DNA of 64,000 nucleotides, taken from Lysinibacter cavernae (GTDB taxonomy: Bacteria > Actinomycetota > Actinomycetes > Actinomycetales > Microbacteriaceae). Made by a program: the position numbers and the translations under genes. Shown here piece by piece: positions 1 to 8,371 of the stretch; position 1 is the first letter of the stretch; each line of letters begins with the position of its first letter. Where the stretch lies: contig NZ_JAAMOX010000003.1 of assembly GCF_011758565.1 (NCBI RefSeq), positions 248,001-312,000 on the forward strand, in the 5' to 3' direction. The notes under the pieces were generated by a model, which searched no databases, was not told where the DNA came from, and worked only from the letters and a program-made list of their open reading frames with translations.

Positions 1-298
1 TGAGCGGAAGCGTGATCTTGTCGCCAACGCCTCCCGTCGAATGCTTATCGACGGTTGGTTTGCCAAGACCGGCAAAGCTCATGGTTGTGCCGCTCGCGAT
101 CATCGCGAGCGTGAGGTCTCTGATCTCGCTGCGGTTCATCCCGTTCAGGTAGATGGCCATCGCGAGTGCCGACATTTGTTCAGGTACTACATAGCCGCGA
201 GTAAAGGCGTCTATCAGCCAATTGATTTCTGCAGTTGGCAGCGCTCCCCCGTCTCGCTTCTGGCGAATGAGGTCAACAACATCAAACGGTTCAACCAT
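1..298 (-). CDS. deoA: Thymidine/pyrimidine-nucleoside phosphorylase, 5' part (runs off window)
   Basis: Reading the minus strand from an ATG at 298 gives about 99 residues open to the window edge, so only the N-terminal part is present. The sequence begins MVEPFDVVDLIRQKRDGG and contains KHSTGGVGDK near residue 85, the phosphate-binding signature of thymidine and pyrimidine-nucleoside phosphorylases. The enzyme cleaves thymidine or uridine with phosphate to the base and (deoxy)ribose-1-phosphate in the cytosol. It lies 20 bases downstream of cdd on the same strand and is probably in one operon with it, so deaminated cytidine can pass straight to phosphorolysis. Anthranilate phosphoribosyltransferase shares the fold but not this HSTGG motif in this context. 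Confidence 0.9.
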   Translation of the reverse strand, partial: MVEPFDVVDLIRQKRDGGALPTAEINWLIDAFTRGYVVPEQMSALAMAIYLNGMNRSEIRDLTLAMIASGTTMSFAGLGKPTVDKHSTGGVGDKITLPL

Positions 299-318
299 GC
301 GCGGTGGCTCCTCGATCC

Positions 319-753
319 CTACTGCTGTGCGGTTGTATCGGCAAGGTTCCTCGGGCCGAACGCATCGGGCAGGACCTCGTCGATAGTGCGAAGGCCAGAG
401 ACGGTGCTCAGGAGCATCCCGCCTGCGGCGTGCTCGCTTAACAACTGTCGACAGCGTCCACACGGCATGAGTATGTCGCCAGCGGCATCAACACAGACAA
501 ACGCGACCAACAGGCCGCCGCCACTCATCGTGAGCTGGGAAATGAGCGAGCATTCGGCGCACAGGGTGACACCGTAGCTCGCGTTCTCGACGTTGCAACC
601 GGAGACGATCCGCCCATCGTCAACGAGCGCCGCGGCCCCAACAGGAAACGAGGAGTACGGGGCGTAGGCAAGCCGCATTGCCTCGGTTGCGGCGGCAAGG
701 AGGGCTGCCCAGGTCTGATCGTCCACACTCGATTGTTCGGATGCCTCGGACAT
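319..753 (-). CDS. cdd: Cytidine deaminase
   Basis: This is a homotetrameric-type cytidine deaminase, converting (deoxy)cytidine to (deoxy)uridine. The zinc site is visible as CAEC with the catalytic Glu (around residues 65-68) and as PCGRC (around residue 97). NVENASYG is the substrate-binding stretch. The length of 144 residues is normal for the short form. I chose the ATG at 753 because GAGGAG lies six bases upstream. A GTG at 765 would add four residues but would overlap that ribosome binding site. It lies between the BMP lipoprotein gene and deoA on the same strand, which points to a nucleoside salvage operon. Confidence 0.95.
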   Translation of the reverse strand: MSEASEQSSVDDQTWAALLAAATEAMRLAYAPYSSFPVGAAALVDDGRIVSGCNVENASYGVTLCAECSLISQLTMSGGGLLVAFVCVDAAGDILMPCGRCRQLLSEHAAGGMLLSTVSGLRTIDEVLPDAFGPRNLADTTAQQ

Positions 754-780
754 ACTGCTCCTCACTGCGGGTCGTGCTGG

Positions 781-2028
781 TTAGGGCGTTAGCTGCTGGG
801 CGGTTGAGGGCGAGGCCGGTGAGCCAACAACCGGTTCAATTTCACCGGAGATGACGCCCTGCCGGAGCGCCTCAACCTCTGCGGCGAGGACGTCGTTTAC
901 CGCGAGTTCCTGGTCATGAAATGGCGCGATACCAACGCCACCGTTTGCCAGAGTGCCAACGTAGGCTTCCTGATCAAACTCGCCAGCCATGTCATCACGG
1001 ACAATCTGATCCATAGCGTTTGCGGCATTTTTCAAGACGCTCGTCAGCACAATGGAACCGTACTCGTCTGGCAACGTTTCAAATCCATCGCTGTCAACCC
1101 ACACAAGCAGCACGTTTCCGGATTCGAGCGCTGCGGATGCTGCACCCTCGCCGGCCTGACCGGCAACCGGCATAATCACGTCAGCGCCCTGCTCGATGAA
1201 CGCCTTCGCAACACCTTTGGCCGCGTCGCTGTCGTCGTAGCCGCCGTCAAAGGTGCCGGTGCCGGTTGCTTGATTCCAGCCGAGCACCACCACGGAGTCG
1301 TTGTGGGCAACGTTATACGCGGCCACCCCTGCGGCGAATCCGTCCATAAAGGCAATCACATGCGGTTCGCGTTCGCCGCCAAAAGTCGCAACAATTTTGT
1401 TCTTCGAAACGCCGGCAGCAACATAACCGGCGAGGAACGAGGCTTCCTGCGTTTCAAACACAACGGGCTTGAGATTCGAAACCGTACTCACGTCAACGGG
1501 CGAAGGCGGCACGGTCGGGGACGGGCTCGGTGTGGCTTCCCCCGTTACGTCTGACTCTCCATCAGCATCGGCCGGCTCGCTGGCATCGTCCTCGCTACTG
1601 TCGATGCCAACCACTTCTTGTGCCCCGGAAAGGTCGGCATCAACCACAACAAAATTGGTTGTTGGATGTTGCAGCGCAACACGCGCCGTTGGCTGGGTGA
1701 GGTCGCTTCCCACGGAAACAACAAGCCCGCATTCAGATTCAACGGCCTCCGCGAGGTTGGCAGCAAAGTCGTCGGCATCTTCCGAAACGATCGACTTCAC
1801 CTGGATTCCCAGCTCGTCTTTCGCGTCTTCAAGACCGTTCCAGGTTGACTGATTAAACGAGCGGTCCTTCAGCTCGCCAGAGCTGGTCACCATCCGAGCG
1901 CAGTACGCAGGTTGGGTCGGCTCTGGCGAAGCAGCTGCCTTCGGTTTCTCTCCCTGTTGGCATCCGGAGAGCACAAGGGCCACCGCAGCCAAGCCGGCAA
2001 CGATGCCGACTCGCGACACAAACTTCAT
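781..2028 (-). CDS. BMP-family nucleoside-binding lipoprotein with low-complexity insert
   Basis: This 415-residue secreted lipoprotein has a signal peptide ending in the lipobox LSGC (Cys23), then a Bmp/PnrA-type periplasmic-binding domain. Recognisable blocks include LKDRSFNQSTWNG (residues 52-64), SVGSDLTQP, PVVFETQEASFLAGYVAAG (188 onward) and IAFMDGFAAG. Members bind purine or pyrimidine nucleosides for an ABC importer. Unlike relatives of about 350-370 residues, this one carries about 40 acidic and Ser/Pro/Thr-rich residues (roughly 144-184) between the beta strand ending VVGID and the conserved FETQEASFLAGY block. GAGGAG precedes the ATG. It is followed by cdd and deoA, but no ATPase or permease genes lie in between, which is unusual for this kind of cluster. 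Confidence 0.88.
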   Translation of the reverse strand: MKFVSRVGIVAGLAAVALVLSGCQQGEKPKAAASPEPTQPAYCARMVTSSGELKDRSFNQSTWNGLEDAKDELGIQVKSIVSEDADDFAANLAEAVESECGLVVSVGSDLTQPTARVALQHPTTNFVVVDADLSGAQEVVGIDSSEDDASEPADADGESDVTGEATPSPSPTVPPSPVDVSTVSNLKPVVFETQEASFLAGYVAAGVSKNKIVATFGGEREPHVIAFMDGFAAGVAAYNVAHNDSVVVLGWNQATGTGTFDGGYDDSDAAKGVAKAFIEQGADVIMPVAGQAGEGAASAALESGNVLLVWVDSDGFETLPDEYGSIVLTSVLKNAANAMDQIVRDDMAGEFDQEAYVGTLANGGVGIAPFHDQELAVNDVLAAEVEALRQGVISGEIEPVVGSPASPSTAQQLTP

Positions 2029-2093
2029 GCGTGGTAGCTCCTCACGCCACCGCAGTGGCTTGTTGTATCGGCCGGGATCGCCTGCCTCGTCGG

Positions 2094-3215
2094 CTAGAGA
2101 ACGGTACTTTCTCCCGACCGTTTGACGAGGTCTACAACCGACTTTACCTTCTGCGCGTTTTCTTTGGTCGTCACGAGCAACACGTCTGGAGTATCCACGA
2201 CAACGATGTCCTGCAGCCCGATCAGCGAGATCAGGCGGCCCGACTGGGCAACCACGATTCCGTTGGATGCGTCTGACAGGATGCGGGCACCCTGGCCGAG
2301 CACCGCAAGGTCGTTTGGTCGGCCTCGGCTCAAGAGTTTGGAGACGCTCGCAAAGTCGCCAACGTCATCCCACTCGAAGTGCGCGGCGACACAGGCCATG
2401 GCGCCCCGCTCGGCCGCTGGCTCGGCGACCGTGTAATCAATGGCAACCTTTGGAAGCTTGTCCCAGAGGCGGTCAACGGTGGCGTCTCGCTCTGGGGTAT
2501 CCCACACAGCGGCCATCTCCCTGAGGTTCGCAACCAGCTCGGGGTCGCTCTTTGCCATCTGGTCAAGCAGCACGTCGGCACGCGAAATGAACATGCCGGC
2601 GTTCCAGAGGTACTCGCCGCTTTCAACGTATGAGGTAGCCGTTTCGAGATCTGGCTTCTCAACAAACGAGCGCACCTCGTAGCTGTCGCGCCCTCCGAGG
2701 GACTCGATCGGCTCGCCAGCGTGGATATATCCGAACCCAACTGATGGCTCGGTTGGCGCGATACCGATTGTCACGATGCGGCCGGTGTCTGCGAGGGCAG
2801 CTGCTTCAGCAACGGCGCGATGGAACAGGAGCTGGCCTCGAATAACGTGGTCGGCGGCGAACGAGCCAACGATGACATCCGGCTCGCGGTGCTCAAGGAT
2901 GGCCGCGGCGAGGCCGATAGCGGCCGAGGAATCCTTCGGCTGGGATTCGAGGACGAGGTTGTGATCGCCGAGGTCCGGCAGCTGCTCACACACCGCCGAG
3001 CGGTGCGAACGCCCGGTGACTACCATGACGCGTTCAGGGCCGGCGAGGCTGTAGACCCTGTCCCAGGTGTCTGAGAGGAGAGACTGCCCTGATCCGGTGA
3101 GGTCAAGCAGGAATTTTGGGGCATCCGCACGAGAGAGAGGCCACAGCCGAGAACCAACGCCCCCGGCAGGAATAATGCTGTAGAAGCGATCGATCGATCG
3201 CGCAGAGGTCACCAT
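2094..3215 (-). CDS. manC: Mannose-1-phosphate guanylyltransferase
   Basis: The 373-residue nucleotidyltransferase makes GDP-mannose from mannose-1-phosphate and GTP. The N-terminal pyrophosphorylase signature IIPAGGVGSRLWPLSRADAP (residues 14-33) and the block KFLLDLTGSGQSLL are clear. FVEKPD and NAGMF further on are the typical sugar-nucleotide loop and metal region. There is no C-terminal isomerase domain, so it is the monofunctional type. It is followed 65 bases downstream by the BMP lipoprotein gene and faces sdhC divergently. GDP-mannose would supply the polyprenol-phosphate-mannose synthase at 35969-36736 and other mannosylated envelope polymers. Confidence 0.92.
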   Translation of the reverse strand: MVTSARSIDRFYSIIPAGGVGSRLWPLSRADAPKFLLDLTGSGQSLLSDTWDRVYSLAGPERVMVVTGRSHRSAVCEQLPDLGDHNLVLESQPKDSSAAIGLAAAILEHREPDVIVGSFAADHVIRGQLLFHRAVAEAAALADTGRIVTIGIAPTEPSVGFGYIHAGEPIESLGGRDSYEVRSFVEKPDLETATSYVESGEYLWNAGMFISRADVLLDQMAKSDPELVANLREMAAVWDTPERDATVDRLWDKLPKVAIDYTVAEPAAERGAMACVAAHFEWDDVGDFASVSKLLSRGRPNDLAVLGQGARILSDASNGIVVAQSGRLISLIGLQDIVVVDTPDVLLVTTKENAQKVKSVVDLVKRSGESTVL

Positions 3216-3274
3216 GCGCTTCAGTCTACTGAGCGACTATCAACATCCCCCATTCCCACCCCCATTCCCATTCC

Positions 3275-3334
3275 GGCGTATGTTTACCGGTTGGGCGTAT
3301 GTTGCAACGTACGCCCAACCGGTAAACATACGCC
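3275..3334. repeat. 60-bp near-perfect palindrome (intergenic element type C)
   Basis: The two 30-base halves are exact inverted complements centred between 3304 and 3305, except for one T/G pair (3300/3309). Each arm contains GGCGTATGTT twice (from 3275 and from 3294), so direct repeats are nested inside the inverted repeat. It sits between the divergent genes manC and sdhC, about 60 bases upstream of manC, so it is not placed as a terminator of either. It may be a cruciform-forming regulatory site or a small mobile palindromic element. Confidence 0.85.
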
Positions 3335-3451
3335 CAAACTCGGATTTGACGGTTTTTGGAGGCATCGTACTGGGGCAATGTCGGCCATTATCATTCAATG
3401 AAACGGGAAACGGTAACAACATGGTTACGAATCCGGCACTCGCCCTCCGAT

Positions 3452-3465
3452 TTAGGTGCGCCTAA
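3452..3465. promoter_or_regulatory. TTAGG-N4-CCTAA inverted repeat upstream of sdhC
   Basis: The 14-base interrupted palindrome TTAGGTGCGCCTAA lies about 105 bases before the sdhC start. It resembles the left part of the DtxR/IdeR iron box, whose consensus begins TWAGGTWAGSCT, but it does not match the full 19-base box (about 13 of 19 positions by eye). A TAAACT hexamer at 3490-3495 could be a downstream -10 element. Iron control of succinate dehydrogenase would make sense for a haem and Fe-S enzyme. The assignment is inference. Confidence 0.35.
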
Positions 3466-3569
3466 GCGGTGTGCCTCCACCAAGGTGGCTAAACTATGAG
3501 GGCGCGTAGCGCGCATTCACTGAGGCGCGGAGTGTATTTCCGCGGCTAAACAGCCAAGGAGGGTTGTTC

Positions 3570-3998
3570 GTGTCAGCACCGGCAGGAACCCTAGCCGAGG
3601 GCAATAGCCCTGCAAAGAAAAAGAAGCGTGGCCCCGGAGGCACGCTTTATAGAGGAAACGAAGGGATGTGGTCGTGGGTACTGCACCGGATAACCGGTGT
3701 CGCTATCTTCTTCTTCCTCCTGGTACACATCCTCGATACGGCGCTCATCCGGGTCAGCCCCGAAGCGTATAACGCCGTTATTGGCACCTACCAGACCCCG
3801 TTGATGGGCATTGGAGAGGTTGGCCTCGTTGGAGCAATTGTGTTCCACGCGTTTAACGGACTCCGCATCATCCTCATCGATTTCTGGCGTAAGGGCACCC
3901 AGTACCAGAAGTACCTGTTCTACGTGGTACTCGGGCTGTGGGTCGTCACGATGCTCGCCTTTGTCCCCCGCCATCTCATCAACGTCTTTAGTCACTAA
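3570..3998 (+). CDS. sdhC: Succinate dehydrogenase cytochrome b556 subunit
   Basis: The 142-residue membrane subunit has three predicted helices. The characteristic block MWSWVLHRITGVAIFFFLLV is followed by HILD, whose His is a likely haem ligand, and by FHAFNGLRIIL, which contributes to the quinone region. The N-terminal 30 residues are polar and Lys-rich (KKKKRG). I chose GTG at 3570 because AAGGAGG at 3556-3562 is seven bases upstream; the TTG at 3564 would abut the ribosome binding site. It is the first gene of sdhCDAB, complex II of the respiratory chain and citric acid cycle. Confidence 0.95.
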   Translation: MSAPAGTLAEGNSPAKKKKRGPGGTLYRGNEGMWSWVLHRITGVAIFFFLLVHILDTALIRVSPEAYNAVIGTYQTPLMGIGEVGLVGAIVFHAFNGLRIILIDFWRKGTQYQKYLFYVVLGLWVVTMLAFVPRHLINVFSH

Positions 3999-4010
3999 GG
4001 AGGCGCACTC

Positions 4011-4454
4011 ATGACCGCAATTCAGGCACCTCGCACTCCAGCAGTGACTCGCCGTAAGGGCACCAACTGGGAAAAATGGGGTTGGATCTACATGCGCGCT
4101 TCCGGCGTGCTGCTCGTTGTTCTTATCTTTGGCCACCTCTTCGTGAACCTCATGGTTGGCAAGGGCGTGAGCGCCATTGACTTCGCGTTTGTTGGCGGAA
4201 AATACGCTGACCCGTTCTGGCAGGTCTGGGACTGTGTCATGCTCTGGCTGGCGCTCATTCACGGTGCCAACGGCATGCGCACCCTCGTGAACGACTACAC
4301 CACGCGGCCAGCAATGGCGAAGGTCTTCAAATGGGCCCTCTTCCTCTCCGCCGCGGTGCTCATCGTTCTTGGCACGCTCGTGATCTTCACCTTCGACCCC
4401 TGCCCAGCCGGCGCAGACCCCGCACTCGTCGCAAGTTTCTGCGCAACTCGCTAA
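4011..4454 (+). CDS. sdhD: Succinate dehydrogenase hydrophobic anchor subunit
   Basis: This 147-residue protein has three hydrophobic segments, beginning with YMRASGVLLVVLIFGHLFVN, whose His is placed like the second haem or quinone-region histidine. The segment HGANGMRTLVNDY in the middle is typical of actinobacterial SdhD. It starts 12 bases after sdhC with AAGGAGG just upstream, so the two anchors are co-translated in similar amounts. It anchors the SdhAB catalytic dimer to the cytoplasmic membrane. Confidence 0.93.
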   Translation: MTAIQAPRTPAVTRRKGTNWEKWGWIYMRASGVLLVVLIFGHLFVNLMVGKGVSAIDFAFVGGKYADPFWQVWDCVMLWLALIHGANGMRTLVNDYTTRPAMAKVFKWALFLSAAVLIVLGTLVIFTFDPCPAGADPALVASFCATR

Positions 4455-4499
4455 CGATCGCACCCCGCTAAAGATTTTGAGAACCTCGGAGAACCATTC

Positions 4500-6311
4500 G
4501 TGAATAGCACTCATATTGAGACCGACGATGTAAAAATCGTCGACGGCGTCCACTACCACCAGTACGACGTTGTCATTGTTGGCGCCGGTGGCGCCGGCAT
4601 GCGCGCAGCCATTGAGGCTGGGCCAAAGGCCAAAACGGCCGTCATTACCAAGCTGTACCCCACCCGTTCGCACACCGGTGCGGCACAGGGCGGAATGGCA
4701 GCAGCCCTCGCAAACGTTGAGGACGACAACTGGGAGTGGCACACCTTCGACACCGTCAAGGGTGGCGACTACCTCGTCGACCAGGATGCCGCTGAGATCC
4801 TCGCAAAGGAAGCCATCGACGCGGTCATCGACCTCGAGAACATGGGCCTCCCCTTTAACCGAACGCCAGAGGGCAAGATCGACCAGCGTCGCTTTGGTGG
4901 CCACACCCGCGACCACGGTAAAGCGCCAGTCCGTCGCGCGTGCTACGCGGCCGACCGTACCGGCCACATGATCCTGCAGACGCTGTTCCAGAACTGCGTC
5001 AAGCTCGGCATCAACTTCTACAACGAGTTCTACGTACTCGACATGGCAATGACCGAGGTTGACGGCGTTATGCAGCCCTCAGGCGTTGTTGCCTACGAGC
5101 TCGCAACGGGTGAGCTGCACGTCTTCCAGGCGAAGTCGATCATCTACGCAACCGGTGGTTTCGGAAAGATCTTCAAGACCACGTCAAACGCGCACACGCT
5201 CACGGGCGACGGCGTTGGCATTGTCTGGCGTAAGGGACTCCCCCTTGAAGACATGGAGTTCTACCAGTTCCACCCGACCGGCCTTGCCGGGCTCGGCATC
5301 CTTCTCACCGAGGGCGCACGAGGCGAGGGAGCCATCCTTCGTAACGCCTCTGGAGAACGCTTCATGGAGCGCTACGCCCCAACGATCAAGGACCTCGCGC
5401 CGCGTGACATTGTCGCCCGCTGCATGGTGCAAGAGGTTCTCGACGGCCGCGGCGCCGGCCCAAACAAGGACTACGTCTACCTCGACTGCACGCACCTTGG
5501 TGCAGAGGTACTCGAAACCAAGCTGCCAGACATCACGGAGTTCGCCCGCACCTACCTCGGTGTTGACCCCGTTGTTGAGCCAGTTCCCGTCTTCCCGACG
5601 GCCCACTATGCAATGGGTGGAATCCCCACCAACGTGCAGGCAGAGGTCCTCCGCGACAACGACACCGTTGTTCCAGGCCTCTACGCCGCGGGCGAATGCG
5701 CCTGCGTATCGGTTCACGGCTCAAACCGTCTCGGCACCAACTCGCTGCTCGACATCAACGTGTTTGGCAAGCGTGCAGGAAACGCCGCAGCAGACTACGC
5801 AAAGACCGCGACGTTCACGGCGCTCCCGAAGGACCCCGCAAAAGAGGTTCGCGAGCTCGTCGAGATGCTGCGCAACAGCACCGGAACCGAGCGTCTCTCT
5901 GACATCCGTCGCGAACTGCAGGAATCGATGGACCGCGGCGCCCAGGTGTTCCGCACCGACGAATCCCTCGGTGACGTGCTCAAGGTCATCCACGACCTGC
6001 GCAACCGCTACAAGAACATCTCGATTCAGGACAAGGGCCGCCGGTACAACACCGACCTGCTCGAGGCCATCGAGCTTGGCTTCCTGCTCGACCTCGCAGA
6101 GGTGCTCGTCTTCGCCGCACGCAACCGCAAGGAAAGCCGTGGCGGCCACATGCGCGACGATTACCCAGATCGCGACGACGCCAACTACATGAAGCACACC
6201 ATGGCGTACCTCACCGGCGACCCACACTCGCCAGACCCAGAGGACCACATCCGGCTCGACTGGAAACCAGTTGTGCAGACCCGCTACGAGCCAATGGAGA
6301 GGAAGTACTAA
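4500..6311 (+). CDS. sdhA: Succinate dehydrogenase flavoprotein subunit
   Basis: The 603-residue FAD subunit oxidises succinate to fumarate. The dinucleotide-binding motif [14 protein letters not shown] is near residue 27, and SHTGAAQGG contains the histidine that binds FAD covalently. The active-site segments are [20 protein letters not shown] (residues 257-276) and [10 protein letters not shown], and [17 protein letters not shown] closes the FAD domain. The helical C-terminal domain ends with RYEPMERKY. The start is GTG at 4500 with GGAGAA upstream. It lies between the anchor genes and sdhB, with two bases before sdhB. Confidence 0.97.
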   Translation: MNSTHIETDDVKIVDGVHYHQYDVVIVGAGGAGMRAAIEAGPKAKTAVITKLYPTRSHTGAAQGGMAAALANVEDDNWEWHTFDTVKGGDYLVDQDAAEILAKEAIDAVIDLENMGLPFNRTPEGKIDQRRFGGHTRDHGKAPVRRACYAADRTGHMILQTLFQNCVKLGINFYNEFYVLDMAMTEVDGVMQPSGVVAYELATGELHVFQAKSIIYATGGFGKIFKTTSNAHTLTGDGVGIVWRKGLPLEDMEFYQFHPTGLAGLGILLTEGARGEGAILRNASGERFMERYAPTIKDLAPRDIVARCMVQEVLDGRGAGPNKDYVYLDCTHLGAEVLETKLPDITEFARTYLGVDPVVEPVPVFPTAHYAMGGIPTNVQAEVLRDNDTVVPGLYAAGECACVSVHGSNRLGTNSLLDINVFGKRAGNAAADYAKTATFTALPKDPAKEVRELVEMLRNSTGTERLSDIRRELQESMDRGAQVFRTDESLGDVLKVIHDLRNRYKNISIQDKGRRYNTDLLEAIELGFLLDLAEVLVFAARNRKESRGGHMRDDYPDRDDANYMKHTMAYLTGDPHSPDPEDHIRLDWKPVVQTRYEPMERKY

Positions 6312-6313
6312 GC

Positions 6314-7075
6314 ATGAGCACCGCAACTGCTGAGGCCACCGTGCCTGCCGCTCCCGAAAAGCACGAGTCATTTACCGTCACGCTCATCATTCGCCGGTTT
6401 GACCCTGAGGTCGACGACGAGCCGCGCTGGCAAGACTTTGACGTGCAGATGTACCCAACCGACCGCATCCTCGATGCGCTGCACCAGATCAAGTGGGAGC
6501 AGGACGGTTCGCTCACGTTCCGTCGCTCGTGCGCCCACGGTATTTGTGGTTCGGATGCCATGCGCATCAACGGCCGCAACCGCCTGGCCTGCAAGACGCT
6601 CATCAAGGACCTCGACATTTCGAAGCCCATCTACGTTGAAGCCATCAAGGGACTCCCCCTTGAAAAAGACCTCATCGTTGACATGGAGCCCTTCTTTGCG
6701 TCGTACCGCGAGGTGCAGCCCTTCCTCGTTGCCAGCTCAGAGCCGGGCAACGGGAAAGAGCGCGTCCAGTCGGTCGCAGACCGCGAGCGTTTTGACGACA
6801 CCACCAAGTGCATCCTCTGCGCCGCGTGCACGTCAAGCTGCCCCGTGTTCTGGACCGACGGCCAGTACTTCGGCCCTGCCGCAATCGTCAACGCGCACCG
6901 TTTCATCTTTGACTCCCGCGATGAGAACTCGCAGGTGCGTCTCGACATCCTCAACGATAAAGAGGGCGTGTGGCGCTGCCGCACAACCTTCAACTGCTCG
7001 GAGGCATGCCCCCGCGGCATCCAAGTGACCAAGGCAATCGCCGAGGTGAAGCAGGCGATTATCAGCGGCGTCTAG
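6314..7075 (+). CDS. sdhB: Succinate dehydrogenase iron-sulfur subunit
   Basis: The 253-residue electron-transfer subunit carries all three cluster motifs. These are the ferredoxin-type CAHGICGSD with a downstream Cys in RLAC ([2Fe-2S]), CILCAACTSSCP ([4Fe-4S]), and CRTTFNCSEACPRGI ([3Fe-4S]). It passes electrons from SdhA to menaquinone via SdhCD. The Ala/Pro-rich N-terminal 18 residues are a small extension. It begins two bases after sdhA and is the last gene of the operon. Confidence 0.97.
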   Translation: MSTATAEATVPAAPEKHESFTVTLIIRRFDPEVDDEPRWQDFDVQMYPTDRILDALHQIKWEQDGSLTFRRSCAHGICGSDAMRINGRNRLACKTLIKDLDISKPIYVEAIKGLPLEKDLIVDMEPFFASYREVQPFLVASSEPGNGKERVQSVADRERFDDTTKCILCAACTSSCPVFWTDGQYFGPAAIVNAHRFIFDSRDENSQVRLDILNDKEGVWRCRTTFNCSEACPRGIQVTKAIAEVKQAIISGV

Positions 7076-7097
7076 GCTGCAACCAAGCGCAGAACAG

Positions 7098-7147
7098 ATC
7101 AGGGCGATCCGACACAGAACTTCGGTTTTGGAACGGGTCGCCCTGAT
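7098..7147 (+). terminator. Possible terminator hairpin after sdhB
   Basis: ATCAGGGCGA at 7098-7107 is exactly complementary to TCGCCCTGAT at 7138-7147, giving a 10-bp stem closing a 30-base loop that can fold further. It starts 23 bases after the sdhB stop. There is no clear run of T after it, so termination efficiency is uncertain. Confidence 0.45.
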
Positions 7148-7203
7148 GCGTTTCCACGTCGGGTACACTGCTGTTCTTCCCCTCGCTCACGAGACGAGGA
7201 ATT

Positions 7204-8361
7204 ATGGCTACGCTTCGCCGGATGTTGGCACGCGACCCACTGCAAGCCCACCGCGCATCCACCCCACTTGAACTGTTCTTCGATCTGGTCTTTGTTGTTG
7301 CTATTTCGCTCGCATCGTCGCAGCTGCACCACTTTGAGTCCGAGAATCATGTTGGTGCCGGCGTCGGCTCCTACCTCATGGTGTTTTTTGCCATTTGGTG
7401 GGCCTGGCTCAACTTCACCTGGTTTGCCTCAGCCTTTGACACCGACGACTGGCTGTATCGGCTGACAACGTTTATCCAACTCGGTGGTGCCCTCGTCCTT
7501 GCAGCTGGAACGGTGCCGGCGATGACCCAGCATGACTTCTCCATCGTCATTCTTGGGTACGTCATTATGCGCATTGCCCTTGTCAGTCAATGGCTTCGTG
7601 TTTCGTTCTCTGACCCTGAGTATCGTCAGGTTGGGTTGCGGTACGGGGCAGGGATCACGGTCGTTCAGCTTGGCTGGATTGCGTTCTATTGGGTACCTGA
7701 CGCGTTTCAGATTCCGTCGTTCCTCCTCCTCGTTGTGTGCGACGTGCTCGTTCCCGTCATTGCCGAACGACGCCAGGTCACCAAATGGCACCCGGAACAC
7801 ATCTCGGAACGCTACGGCCTATTCACCCTCATCGTGCTTGGCGAGACGATCCTGGCCTCAACCAACGCGGTTGTTGAAGCAATTGCAGAAACCGAACACC
7901 TCGGGCAACTTGTTCTCCTCTCGGCGACCGGCCTCGTAATCGTGTGCGCCATTTGGTGGGTGTACTTCACCGTGCCACAGGCTGATGCGCTTGGCGCCAC
8001 CCGCTTTCCCCTGCTGTGGGGATACAGTCACTACTTCATTTACGCGTCGGCAGCGGCGCTCTCTGCCGGCCTTGAAGTTGCAATTGATATCCAAACTGAA
8101 CATACCGACCTCGCCTCGGTGCAGGCGGCAGCTACAACAACGATTCCCGTTGCAGTCCTTGTCTTCTCCGTGTGGCTTGTGCTGATCCGCCGCTCAGCAA
8201 CAACCACGATGAATGTGGTGTTCCCAATGCTTGCCGCGACCATTGCGCTGAGCGCGTTTCTTCCCTACTCGCTCCAGGTAACCGCGGCGCTCACCGTTCT
8301 GGCAGCGTGCTGCACCAGCGTGGTGGCCAGAAGCTGCGCCCCTTCACCGCAGCCTCTGTAG
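7204..8361 (+). CDS. ltrA: Low-temperature-requirement A (LtrA) family membrane protein
   Basis: This 385-residue polytopic membrane protein begins with the LtrA-family hallmark TPLELFFDLVFVVAIS (residues 20-35). WWAWLNFTWFASAFDTDDW, HPEHISERYGLFTLIVLGETI and WWVYF are further family blocks. About ten hydrophobic segments are visible. Its biochemical role is unknown; the founding member was linked to growth of Listeria at low temperature. It stands alone after the sdh operon and ten bases before the YihY-type gene, with which it may be co-transcribed. Confidence 0.88.
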   Translation: MATLRRMLARDPLQAHRASTPLELFFDLVFVVAISLASSQLHHFESENHVGAGVGSYLMVFFAIWWAWLNFTWFASAFDTDDWLYRLTTFIQLGGALVLAAGTVPAMTQHDFSIVILGYVIMRIALVSQWLRVSFSDPEYRQVGLRYGAGITVVQLGWIAFYWVPDAFQIPSFLLLVVCDVLVPVIAERRQVTKWHPEHISERYGLFTLIVLGETILASTNAVVEAIAETEHLGQLVLLSATGLVIVCAIWWVYFTVPQADALGATRFPLLWGYSHYFIYASAAALSAGLEVAIDIQTEHTDLASVQAAATTTIPVAVLVFSVWLVLIRRSATTTMNVVFPMLAATIALSAFLPYSLQVTAALTVLAACCTSVVARSCAPSPQPL

Positions 8362-8371
8362 GGTTGAAGCT

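Noticed and set aside
3240-3422. 60-codon frame across the 60-base palindrome
   Set aside because: It is created by the palindrome itself; no ribosome binding site or sensible composition.
3591-4967. 458-codon open frame on the minus strand opposite sdhC and sdhD
   Set aside because: It is antisense to clearly conserved sdh genes, its product is His/Glu/Val-rich with no recognisable domain, and such mirror frames are common in high-GC DNA.
5059-6192. 377-codon plus-strand frame inside sdhA
   Set aside because: It is a Ser/Thr/Arg-rich out-of-frame shadow of sdhA.
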